Below are positions 47,711-56,473 of a stretch of 64,000 nt of DNA, one piece after another; positions within the stretch are counted from its first letter, which is position 1, and each line of letters begins with the position of its first letter. A program made the translations under genes and the position numbers. Source of the stretch: Actinomycetes bacterium. Lineage in GTDB: Bacteria; Actinomycetota; Acidimicrobiia; Acidimicrobiales; RAAP-2. The notes beneath the pieces were generated by a model, which did no database searches, had not been told where the DNA came from, and worked only from the letters and a program-made list of their open reading frames with translations. Location: positions 1-64,000 of the forward strand of contig JAJYGN010000087.1 in NCBI GenBank assembly GCA_021790675.1. The letters are read 5' to 3'.

Positions 47711-50560
47711 TCACGAGCAGCCGCTAGTAGCCCCACAACTCGAGCACACGTAGCACGAACCGGCACGCTGCATCACGTTGCCGCACTGGTAACACATCGG
47801 CGCGTCTCGGTTCTCGGTGCGCGGTGCCGGTGCCACCGGTACCGCCGGCGTCGGCGCGGCAACCGGAGCGGGCGTCGGGCTGAAGTCCACCAACGTCGGC
47901 TGCACGCTCACGCCCACACTCGGCGTGGCCTGCTCGGCAATCTCGGGCAGCGTCGGCTGGATGCGCTCGCTGGTGGACATGACGCCGAGCTCCTCGCGGT
48001 CACTCTGACTCAAGTAGTCGAGCGCCAGGCGCCGGAAGATGTAGTCCACCAGTGACGTCGCGATGCGCAGGTCCGCGTCGTCGGTCATGCCCGACGGCTC
48101 GAACTTCATGTTGACGTACTTGCGCACGTAGGTCGCGAGCGGCACGCCGTGCTGCAGACCCAGGCTGATCGAGATCGAGAACGCGTCCATGATCCCCGCG
48201 AGGGTCGAACCCTGCTTAGAGACCTTTATGAACACCTCGCCGGGGCGACCGTCCTCGTACTCGCCGACCGTGACGTAGCCCTCGCAGTCCGCGACGCGGA
48301 AGGCGAAGGTCGTCGACACGCGCCGACGGGGCAGGCGCTCGCGCACCGCGCCGACCACTACGTGGCTCGTCGTGGTCTTCGCCATCTCGAGGGCGGCCTC
48401 GAGCTTGGCGATCTTCGCGTAGAGCTCGGCGGACTGGGCGTCACTCACGACGTCGATCGGTGCGCTCTCGCCGTCCTTCTTCGCCGTGGAGAGCGGCTGG
48501 CCCACCTTGCAGTTGTCGCGGTAGATGGCCACGGCCTTCACGCCGAGTCGCCAGGCCTCCATGTGCAGCGCCTCGACCTCTTCAACGGTGGCCTCTTCGG
48601 GCATGTTGACCGTCTTGGAGATGGCACCGGAGATGAAGGGCTGCACGGCGCCCATCATCTTCACGTGGCCCAGGTAGTGGATCGTGTTGTCGCCCATGGA
48701 GCAGGCGAAGACGGGCAGGTGCTCGTTCTTCAGCGCCGGGGCACCGACGATCGACTTGTGCTCGTCGATGTAGGCGTCGATTGCGGCGATCTCGGCCTCG
48801 TTGTAGCCGAGCTTGCGCAGCGCGCGCGGCACCGTCTGATTGACGATGGACATGTTGCCGCCGCCGACGAGCTTCTTGAACTTGACCAGCCCCAAGTCGG
48901 GCTCAATGCCCGTGGTGTCACAGTCCATCAGCAGGCCGATGGTGCCGGTCGGCGCGAGTACCGAGGCCTGGGCGTTGCGCACGCCGTGGCGCGTGCCGAG
49001 GTCGACCGCCTCCTCCCAGGCGTGCTGGGCGGCGCGCAGCAGTTCGGCCGGCGCGAGCGACTCGTCGATCTGGTAGGCCGCGTCGCGGTGCATGCGCAAG
49101 ACGTTGAGCATCGGCACCGCGTTCTCGGCGAAGCCCTCGTGGGGTCCCATCCGCCCGGCGGTGCGCGCGCTCGTCGCGTAGGCGTGGCCCGTCATCAGAG
49201 CGGTGATCGCCGCGGCCCAGGCGCGACCGGCGTCGGAGTCGTACGCGAGGCCCGAGGCCATCAGCAGAGCACCTAGGTTCGCATACCCCAGTCCGAGTTG
49301 GCGGAACTTGCGCGAGTTGACCCCGATCATTTCAGTCGGGTAGTCGGCGTCGCCCACGATGATCTCCTGGGCGGTGAAGAGGACCTCGATAGCGGCCTTG
49401 AAGGCCTCGACGTCGAAGGTGTCGTCTTCGCGCAGGAACTTCATCAGGTTCAGGCTGGCCAGGTTGCAGGCGGAGTTGTCGATGTGCATGTACTCCGAGC
49501 AGGGGTTCGAACCGTTGATGCGCCCGGTCACCGAGGAGGTGTGCCACTTGTTGATCGTCGTGTCGAACTGCAGACCCGGGTCGGCGCACTCCCAAGCGGC
49601 GCGCGCGATCTGGTGCCAGACGTCGCGGGCCTTGACCGTCTGGATCACCGAGCCGTCGCCGCGCGCGGTCAGGTTCCAGTCGCCGTCGTCGAGGACGGCT
49701 TGCATGAACTCGTCCGAGACGCGCACCGAGTTGTTGGCGTTCTGGTACTGAATCGAGTGGATGTCCTTGCCGTCGAGGTCCATGTCAAAGCCGGCGTCGC
49801 GCAGCACGCGGGCCTTCTTCTCCTCGTTGGCCTTGCACCAGATGAACTCCTCGACGTCGGGGTGATCCACGTCGAGGATGACCATCTTGGCCGCACGGCG
49901 CGTCTTGCCGCCGGACTTGATGGTGCCGGCCGACGCGTCGGCGCCGCGCATGAACGAGACCGGCCCGCTCGCGGTGCCGCCGCCCTCTAGGAGCTCCGCA
50001 GACGAGCGGATCCTCGAGAGGTTCACGCCGGCGCCCGATCCGCCCTTGAAGATGATGCCCTCCTCGGTGTACCAGTTGAGGATCGAGCGCATCGAGTCCT
50101 CCACCGACAAGATGAAGCAGGCGCTGCCCTGCTGGGGGACGCCCTTTACTCCGATGTTGAACCACACCGGCGAGTTGAAGGCGGCCTTTTGTGTGATCAG
50201 CAGGTGCTTGAGCTCGGCGCGGAAGGTCTCGGCCTCCTCCTCGTCGACGAAGTAGTCGCGCGCCACGCCCCAGGCGGTGACGGTGTCGACGATGCGGTCC
50301 ACCACCTGCTTCAAGCTGGTCTCACGCTCGGGGGTGCCCATGGTGCCACGGAAGTACTTCTGGGCCAGGATGTTGGTCGCGTTGAAGGACCAGTCGGCGG
50401 GAACCTCGACGTCGAGTTGCTCGAAGGCGACTGAGCCGTCGCGGAAGTTCGAGATACGCGCGTCACGCCGATCCCAGATGACCTCGTCGTAGGGATGACG
50501 ATCTTCGGTGGTGAAAAACCGACGAAGTCCGATTCCGAGCCGCTGCGGAGCGATAGCCAT
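47711..50560 (-). CDS. nrdJ: Vitamin B12-dependent (class II) ribonucleoside-diphosphate reductase
   Basis: NSPVWFNIGVKGVPQQGSACFILSVEDSM, NPCSEYMHIDNSACNLASLNLMKF, LAPTGTIGLLMDCDTTGIEPD, C-terminal Cys-rich CYQCGNVMQRAGSCYVCSSCGATSGCS. Likely start MAIAPQRLGIG at 50560. Confidence 0.96.
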   Translation of the reverse strand: MAIAPQRLGIGLRRFFTTEDRHPYDEVIWDRRDARISNFRDGSVAFEQLDVEVPADWSFNATNILAQKYFRGTMGTPERETSLKQVVDRIVDTVTAWGVARDYFVDEEEAETFRAELKHLLITQKAAFNSPVWFNIGVKGVPQQGSACFILSVEDSMRSILNWYTEEGIIFKGGSGAGVNLSRIRSSAELLEGGGTASGPVSFMRGADASAGTIKSGGKTRRAAKMVILDVDHPDVEEFIWCKANEEKKARVLRDAGFDMDLDGKDIHSIQYQNANNSVRVSDEFMQAVLDDGDWNLTARGDGSVIQTVKARDVWHQIARAAWECADPGLQFDTTINKWHTSSVTGRINGSNPCSEYMHIDNSACNLASLNLMKFLREDDTFDVEAFKAAIEVLFTAQEIIVGDADYPTEMIGVNSRKFRQLGLGYANLGALLMASGLAYDSDAGRAWAAAITALMTGHAYATSARTAGRMGPHEGFAENAVPMLNVLRMHRDAAYQIDESLAPAELLRAAQHAWEEAVDLGTRHGVRNAQASVLAPTGTIGLLMDCDTTGIEPDLGLVKFKKLVGGGNMSIVNQTVPRALRKLGYNEAEIAAIDAYIDEHKSIVGAPALKNEHLPVFACSMGDNTIHYLGHVKMMGAVQPFISGAISKTVNMPEEATVEEVEALHMEAWRLGVKAVAIYRDNCKVGQPLSTAKKDGESAPIDVVSDAQSAELYAKIAKLEAALEMAKTTTSHVVVGAVRERLPRRRVSTTFAFRVADCEGYVTVGEYEDGRPGEVFIKVSKQGSTLAGIMDAFSISISLGLQHGVPLATYVRKYVNMKFEPSGMTDDADLRIATSLVDYIFRRLALDYLSQSDREELGVMSTSERIQPTLPEIAEQATPSVGVSVQPTLVDFSPTPAPVAAPTPAVPVAPAPRTENRDAPMCYQCGNVMQRAGSCYVCSSCGATSGCS

Positions 50561-50655
50561 TTTCTTGTTTCCTCTTCTCCCGATTTCCGACACAACGTTT
50601 GCCACCTGCGCGCAGGGTCCGCGAAGTCGCGACTCCCGTCGATTCCCCCCATAAC

Positions 50656-50700
50656 CACAATATGTAGTGGTTCGACCACCACACGTCGCAAGATGCTGTG
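50656..50700 (-). promoter_or_regulatory. Pair of NrdR-box-like sites, 31 bp start to start
   Basis: Minus-strand CACTACATATTGTG (50656-50669) and CACAGCATCTTGCG (50687-50700), compared with recalled NrdR-box pattern CACwAtATaTwGTG. Confidence 0.6.
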
Positions 50701-50702
50701 TT

Positions 50703-50731
50703 ATTACAGCACTGTAATTACACGGCGTCAA
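50703..50731 (-). promoter_or_regulatory. nrdJ promoter
   Basis: Minus strand TTGACG (50726-50731), 17-bp spacer, TGTAAT (50703-50708); the -10 overlaps ATTACAG-TG-CTGTAAT. Confidence 0.6.
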
Positions 50732-50812
50732 CTACATTTTTGACAATTTCCTCTCCACCGCGCCTGACCAGCGCAGACCGAAACTCTCCGCGGTAATCAC
50801 TAGCCTCGGCCC

Positions 50813-52276
50813 ATGGACCACGTCCTCGCCCTCGACGCCGGAACGAGCGGGGTGCGCGCGATCAGCCTGGCGCCCTCGGGCCAGGTCGTCGACGTCGCCT
50901 ACCGCGAACTCAGCCAGCACTACCCCCGCCCGGGCTGGGTCGAGCACGACGCCGCCGAGATCGCCTCCCTGGCCGAGGCCGTGCTCGACGAGGTCGCCCG
51001 GGCGGTGCGCGAGCGCGGCGACGTGGTTGTAGCCCTGGGGATCACCAACCAGCGCGAGACGGTCGTCGCCCTGGACCGCGAGAGTCCCACTCCCCTGCAC
51101 CGGGCACTCGTCTGGCAGGACCGACGCGGCAAAGAGCGCTGCGAGGCGCTGATCGCCGCCGGCGCCCAGGACCGGGTGCGCGCTGTGACCGGCCTCGTGA
51201 TCGATCCCTACTTCTCGGCCACCAAGATGGCCTGGCTGATCGAGCACGGCGTGCTGGATTCGGCGACGTCGCCCGGCCTGGCGACGATCGACTCCTGGCT
51301 CGTCTGGTGGCTGAGCGGACACGTCAACGGCGGCGCCTGGTCGGCTGAGCCCTCCAACGCCTCGCGCACACTCGTGATGGACCTCGCTACGCGCCAGTGG
51401 TCGCAGGAGATGGCCGAGCTCTTCGGCGTCGACGTCGCCTTGCTCGCCCCAATCGAGGCGTCGAACTCACCGCGCGCGCTCGTCAGTGGCGACGTCGTGG
51501 CGAGCCTCGCCGGCGTGCCGATCAGCGGAGTCTTGGGCGACCAGCAGGCTGCCCTCTTCGGCCAGTCCTGTTTTTCGCCGGGCATGGTCAAAGCCACCTA
51601 CGGCACGGGCGCTTTCGTGCTGGCCAACGCCGGCGCGTCCGTCCCTCCGATCGCCCAGGGCCTACTCACGACAGTGGCCTGGGACGACGGCGAGGTCGTC
51701 TACGCCTACGAGGGTTCCTCCTTCGTCGCCGGCGCTGCGGTGCAGTGGCTGCGTGACGAAATGGGCGTGATCGAGCATTCGAGCGACCTCGAGTCGCTCG
51801 CCACGAGCGTTCCCGACAGCGCCGGGGTCGTCGTGGTGCCGGCCTTCGCCGGGCTGGGCTCGCCATTCTGGCGCGCCGACGCGCGCGGCTCGATCACGGG
51901 CTTGAGCCGCGGGGCGGGCTCCGCGCATATCGCGCGGGCCCTCGTCGAGGCCCTCGCCTACCAGGTTCGCGCGATCACGGACGCCTTCGCTACCCACGGT
52001 CTCGGCCTCAGCGAACTGCGCGCTGACGGCGGCGCAGCGGCAATGGACCTCTTGTTACAACTCCAGGCGACGAACTCGCGAGTGACGGTGAGACGCAGCG
52101 CGAACCTTGAGGCGACCGCGCACGGCGCGGCCGCGCTGGCCGGCGAGGCGGTGGGCCTGTGGCGACGCGAAGACCTGGCGAGTGCCTGGAGCTCGCAGGC
52201 TGACTTCACCCCGGAGGATCCGCTCTTTGCAGATCTGGGCTACGAGGCGTGGTTGCACGCGGCAGAGCGCGCGTGA
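50813..52276 (+). CDS. glpK: FGGY family carbohydrate kinase, glycerol kinase
   Basis: VLALDAGTSGVRAI, ALGITNQRETVVALDRE, WQDRRG, SFVAGAAVQWLRDEMGVIE, GSITGLSRG, DGGAAAMDLLLQLQA. Confidence 0.9.
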   Translation: MDHVLALDAGTSGVRAISLAPSGQVVDVAYRELSQHYPRPGWVEHDAAEIASLAEAVLDEVARAVRERGDVVVALGITNQRETVVALDRESPTPLHRALVWQDRRGKERCEALIAAGAQDRVRAVTGLVIDPYFSATKMAWLIEHGVLDSATSPGLATIDSWLVWWLSGHVNGGAWSAEPSNASRTLVMDLATRQWSQEMAELFGVDVALLAPIEASNSPRALVSGDVVASLAGVPISGVLGDQQAALFGQSCFSPGMVKATYGTGAFVLANAGASVPPIAQGLLTTVAWDDGEVVYAYEGSSFVAGAAVQWLRDEMGVIEHSSDLESLATSVPDSAGVVVVPAFAGLGSPFWRADARGSITGLSRGAGSAHIARALVEALAYQVRAITDAFATHGLGLSELRADGGAAAMDLLLQLQATNSRVTVRRSANLEATAHGAAALAGEAVGLWRREDLASAWSSQADFTPEDPLFADLGYEAWLHAAERA

Positions 52277-52313
52277 GAGTGCGCGTGAGAGTACTGTCAG
52301 CGCGGGGGTGCAC

Positions 52314-53192
52314 ATGACGACCTACGAGACGACGGTCCTGCGCGAGGGACTGGGCTTCGGCGAGTCGCCGCGCTGGCACGAGGGCCGTCTCTGGTACTCG
52401 GACTTCTACCGCCACGCCATCTTCTCGATGGACGCCGCCGGGTACGAGGAGCGCTTCGAGTACGAGGTGCTCGGCCAACCCTCAGGCCTCGCCTGGACGC
52501 CCGAAGGTGAGCTGTGGTGCGTCTCGATGACTGATCAGCGTGTGGTGCGTCCTAAGAGTGGTGAGACCGTGGTCGATCTCTCCGCGCTCAGCGGGTTTTG
52601 GACCAACGAGATGGTGAACGACGCTTCCGGTGTCGCCTACGTCGGCAGCTTCGGCTTCGACCTCGACCTGATGCTGCGCGAACACGGGGTCGCAGCCCTG
52701 ATGGAGAGTCCCCCGCCGACTACGAATCTCGTCGTCGTCGGCGCCGACGGAGCGATCCTGCAGGTCGTACCCGACATGACCTTTCCCAACGGGACCGTGA
52801 TCAGTGGTGACGGTCGGACCCTGATCGTCGGCGAGACCCTGGCCTTTCGCCTTAGCGCCTTCGACGTGGCCGTCGACGGGACGCTCTCCAATCGACGGGT
52901 CTGGGCCCAGCTCGAGTTCGTGGCGACCGACGGAATGTGCCTTGACGCTGATGGCCAGATCTGGTTGGCCAACGCGCTGGCCAACGAGTGCTTGCGCGTT
53001 CGCGAGGGAGGTGAGGTGACCGCGCGCGCCACGACGTCCCAGCACGCCTTCGCCTGCATGCTCGGCGGCGAGGACCGTTCGACGCTCTACGTAATGACCG
53101 CACCGACCAGCGATCGCTTCGTCGTCGCCGAGCAGCGCGCGGGTCACGTCGAGGCCGTCGCGGTGGCCGTGCCCGGCGCGGGCCGGCCCTAG
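52314..53192 (+). CDS. SMP-30/gluconolactonase/LRE family protein
   Basis: LREGLGFGESPRWHEGRLWYSDFY..., FPNGTVISGDGRTLIVGETLAFRLSAFDV, GMCLDADGQIWLAN. Confidence 0.88.
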   Translation: MTTYETTVLREGLGFGESPRWHEGRLWYSDFYRHAIFSMDAAGYEERFEYEVLGQPSGLAWTPEGELWCVSMTDQRVVRPKSGETVVDLSALSGFWTNEMVNDASGVAYVGSFGFDLDLMLREHGVAALMESPPPTTNLVVVGADGAILQVVPDMTFPNGTVISGDGRTLIVGETLAFRLSAFDVAVDGTLSNRRVWAQLEFVATDGMCLDADGQIWLANALANECLRVREGGEVTARATTSQHAFACMLGGEDRSTLYVMTAPTSDRFVVAEQRAGHVEAVAVAVPGAGRP

Positions 53193-54388
53193 CGGCGCGC
53201 CTCGATCAACTTCTTGAGCGAGCGCACCGCCTGGTGGGTGCGCATCTCGTTCTCAATCAGGGCGAAGCGCACGTGGCCGTCGCCGCCCTCTCCGAAACCC
53301 ACGCCGGGGCTCGTGGCCACGTCGGCCTCTTCGATCAGGTGGCGCGCGAATCCCAGCGAGCCCATCTCGCGATAGCCCTCAGGGATCGGCGCCCAGACGA
53401 ACATCGAGCCGCGCGGGGCCGCGACCTCCCAGCCGATCCGATTGAGCCCGTCGATCAACGCGTCGCGGCGCGACTGGTAGATCGCGAGCAGGTGCTCGGG
53501 GTAGTCGCTCGCCTCGTTCATGGCGACGATCGCTGCGATCTGCACCGGTTGGAACGTGCCGTAGTCGAGGTAGCTCTTCAGTTTGGTCAGCGCCGCCACG
53601 ACCTCGGCGTTGCCGACGAGAAACCCGACGCGCCAGCCGGCCATCGAAAACGACTTGGTCAACGTGTAGAGCTCCACACAGCATTCCTTGGCCCGCGGGA
53701 CCTCAAGGATCGAGGGCGGCTTGTAGCCGTCAAAGCCCAGGTCGGCGTAGGCGAAGTCGTGACAGACGATCACGTCGTGCTCGAGGGCGAAGTTGACGAG
53801 GCGTTCCATGAACGCGTAATCCACACACGCGCTCGTCGGGTTGTGGGGAAAGGAGCAAATGATCACACGGGGCTTCACCCGGGCCCGGTCCCAGGCCTCG
53901 AGGAGTCCGGCGAAGAACGCGTCACCCGGGTCGGTCTCATCAGAAGCCGGGTCCTTCATGGCCACCGTGATCACCTCGGCGCCAGCGAATCCCGGACCGG
54001 CGAGGTGGATGGGATAACTCGGACTCGGCACAATCGCCGTGTCGCCGGGACCCAGGAGGACCCACATCAGGTGGGTCAGGCCCTCCTTGGCCCCGATGGT
54101 GGTGACGACCTCGGTGTCCGGATCGAGGTCGACGTTAAAGAGTTTCTTATAGCGCGTGGCGATGGCCAGGCGCAGGTTGGGGATCCCGCGGCTCGCGCTG
54201 TAGCGATGGTTCTTCGGATTGTGCACGGCCTCAGCGAGCTTCTCGACCGCGACGTCCGGGCTGGGCAAGTCTGGATTGCCAAATCCGAAGTCCACCACGT
54301 CGCGCCCGGCGGCACGCGCCTCGGCCTTCAGCGCGTTGATCGTCGCGAAGACGTAGGGGGGCAGGCCGGTGATGCGACGGAATTCCAT
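53189..54388 (-). CDS. PLP-dependent class I/II aminotransferase
   Basis: VDFGFGNPDLPSPDVAVEKL, SASRGIPNLRLAIATRY, YTLTKSFSMAGWRVGFLVGN; start MEFRRITGLPPYVFATINALK at 54388. Confidence 0.92.
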   Translation of the reverse strand: MEFRRITGLPPYVFATINALKAEARAAGRDVVDFGFGNPDLPSPDVAVEKLAEAVHNPKNHRYSASRGIPNLRLAIATRYKKLFNVDLDPDTEVVTTIGAKEGLTHLMWVLLGPGDTAIVPSPSYPIHLAGPGFAGAEVITVAMKDPASDETDPGDAFFAGLLEAWDRARVKPRVIICSFPHNPTSACVDYAFMERLVNFALEHDVIVCHDFAYADLGFDGYKPPSILEVPRAKECCVELYTLTKSFSMAGWRVGFLVGNAEVVAALTKLKSYLDYGTFQPVQIAAIVAMNEASDYPEHLLAIYQSRRDALIDGLNRIGWEVAAPRGSMFVWAPIPEGYREMGSLGFARHLIEEADVATSPGVGFGEGGDGHVRFALIENEMRTHQAVRSLKKLIEARR

Positions 54389-54405
54389 CAAAGAAATGTA
54401 GTGAC

Positions 54406-55077
54406 TCAGCGGGTGCGGCGCCACCTCGCCAGATCTGCGACGTGCGCGTGCGGGCTCAGCACCGCCCACGTCGCTCCCGCCGCGTCGAGGGCGTCGAGTG
54501 TCGCGTCGAGGTCGCTGGGTACCGGGCCAGCCCAGCACACCGCTCCCTCGAGCGCCGCCGCGGCGACGTCGGCGGGCGTGGCGTTCCACATGTTAAGCGT
54601 CACCCCGAGTGCGCGGGCGAGCTCGTTGGTGGCCGGCGCCCCCGCACCGATCCACACAGGCATCATCGGCGCGAGCGTCGCTGCACTCGCGCCGAGCATC
54701 TCGCGACGCTCTCGGGGCGAGTACTCGGGCAGGCCGTAGGCGGCGTTCTCGGCGGCCGAAAGCTTGTCGCCGGTGCCCAGGGCCGCGATCACGCGGCCCG
54801 GCGCGATTTCCTCAAGGGCTGTGAACGTCTCGACGAGGTGCGCTGTGCCAAAGAGTCCCACACGCGCGACGAGGGGGCCCACGCAGATCTCGTGGCGCGC
54901 GGCCACGGCCGCGAGCACCGGGAACGGCGCGAGCGCGGGGCGCGCCGGCGAGCCCATCGGCCAGAGGTGGTCGTAGGCGAAGACGCCGTCGAGTCCCGAC
55001 TCGGCGGCCTCGGCCGCGACGTCGAGGGCGTGGCGCGCGCCCACCTCAAAAGTAGGTAGCAAGAGTCCGATCTTCAT
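54406..55077 (-). CDS. LLM-class (F420-dependent-like) oxidoreductase
   Basis: MKIGLLLPTFEVGARHALDVAAEAAESGLDGVFAYDHLW, RVIAALGTGDKLS. Confidence 0.85.
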   Translation of the reverse strand: MKIGLLLPTFEVGARHALDVAAEAAESGLDGVFAYDHLWPMGSPARPALAPFPVLAAVAARHEICVGPLVARVGLFGTAHLVETFTALEEIAPGRVIAALGTGDKLSAAENAAYGLPEYSPRERREMLGASAATLAPMMPVWIGAGAPATNELARALGVTLNMWNATPADVAAAALEGAVCWAGPVPSDLDATLDALDAAGATWAVLSPHAHVADLARWRRTR

Positions 55078-56018
55078 GTCTCCATCCTCGCCGCCAGGGC
55101 GGCACCGATCGCGCTCGCGCTCGGGCCGAGTGTGGCCTCGAGGACCCGCAGGTCAGCTCGCGCCACGGCTCCCTCGGTCAGTTCAACGAGGTGGCGCCTC
55201 GCGCTCGGCAGGAGGTGGGCCGAAAGGGCCGAGAGTCCCCCTCCGACCACGAAGCACGATGTGTCGAGGATCGCCGCCAGGTTGGCGAGCCCGGCCGCCA
55301 GCCACCAGCCCATCTCCTCGAGCAGAGCTCGGGCACCCTCGTCACCGTGATCGGCGGCGGCGGCGACCTCCTCGCCGGTCGGATCGGCCAAGAACTTCGC
55401 GACGTCGAGACGACCTTCGCGAGCGGCCTCGCGCGCCAGACGCGCGAGCGCCGTGCCCGACGCGTAGCGCTCCCAGCAACCTCTCCCCCCGCAGGGGCAG
55501 GGTTCGCCGCGAGCGACCAGCGTCATGTGCCCGATCTCGCCCGCGAATCCCGCGGCCCCGCGTAGAAGACGGCCGTCGGCGACGATCCCGCCACCGATCC
55601 CCGTTCCGAGCGTGATCATCACGTAGTTGGTCTCGTCGCGGGCCGCGCCCCAGTGCCCCTCGGCAAGAGCCGCGAGGTTGGCGTCGTTGTCAACCACCAC
55701 GCTGCCGCGCCCCAGCGCTGTCGCGAGGCTCGCGCCCACATCCGAACCGCTCGCACCGGGCAGGTGCGGGGAGAAGGCGAAGTGGCCGTTTCTAGCCACC
55801 ATTCCGGCCAGTCCCAGTCCAAGGGGCGCGGCGCTCGCGTCGGCGCCGCAGCGAGAGGCCACGTCCTCAACCTGGCGGGCGAGCGAGTCGACCAACGCGT
55901 CGACGCTCGTCGCGCGACTCGAAACACGCGAACTCGCGAGCACTGCGCCGTCGGCGCCGAGAACCAGCGCGAGGGACTTGGTCCCCCCGACGTCCACGCC
56001 GATGGCGAGATCGTTCAT
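55074..56018 (-). CDS. ROK family sugar kinase/glucokinase
   Basis: IGVDVGGTKSLALVL, VVDNDANLAALAEGHWGAA, ITLGTGIGGGIVADGRLLRGAAGFAGEIGHM, CPCGGRGCWERYASG. Confidence 0.93.
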   Translation of the reverse strand: MNDLAIGVDVGGTKSLALVLGADGAVLASSRVSSRATSVDALVDSLARQVEDVASRCGADASAAPLGLGLAGMVARNGHFAFSPHLPGASGSDVGASLATALGRGSVVVDNDANLAALAEGHWGAARDETNYVMITLGTGIGGGIVADGRLLRGAAGFAGEIGHMTLVARGEPCPCGGRGCWERYASGTALARLAREAAREGRLDVAKFLADPTGEEVAAAADHGDEGARALLEEMGWWLAAGLANLAAILDTSCFVVGGGLSALSAHLLPSARRHLVELTEGAVARADLRVLEATLGPSASAIGAALAARMET

Positions 56019-56455
56019 CGCAACGACTCGACCCGCGCCTTCAGCTCGCCCAGGGCGTCGCTCTGGATCCTCTGAGCCGCGCGCGAACGGATGAACGGCG
56101 GGATCGGCACGCGCAGTTCGACCTCGAGGTCGTAGGTGACCCGGGTGGTCGCACCGTCGGGTTCGAAAAGGTAGCGGCCGTTGAGGGACTCGGTGATGTC
56201 GCCGCTCACCTGAATCCAGGCCAGTTCCTCAGGTGCGCGGCTGTAGTCGTAGCGCAACGCGTAGGTCGTCGAGCGGCCAAACGCCGCGGCGCGGAACTCG
56301 ACTTCGAGCGCGCGACCGTTGCCGTCGCGCTCGATCACCTCGGCGCGCTTCACCTCGCTCGCCCACTCGTGGTAGTGCTCGAAGTCGGTGACGACGCGAT
56401 ACACGAGGTCCACCGGGCCATCGACCACCACCGATCGCCTCGCTCGTTGGACCAC
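56015..56455 (-). CDS. SRPBCC/polyketide cyclase-like protein
   Basis: RSVVVDGPVDLVYRVVTDFEHYHEWASEVKRAEV...; GTG start inferred. Confidence 0.82.
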   Translation of the reverse strand: MVQRARRSVVVDGPVDLVYRVVTDFEHYHEWASEVKRAEVIERDGNGRALEVEFRAAAFGRSTTYALRYDYSRAPEELAWIQVSGDITESLNGRYLFEPDGATTRVTYDLEVELRVPIPPFIRSRAAQRIQSDALGELKARVESLR

Positions 56456-56473
56456 GTCACCTCCTCGCCACAC

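Noticed and set aside
50561-50812. Cobalamin riboswitch upstream of nrdJ
   Set aside because: Expected for some class II RNR genes, but no B12-box-like core (AGYCMGGAgACC) is visible; promoter and NrdR-like sites explain the region better.
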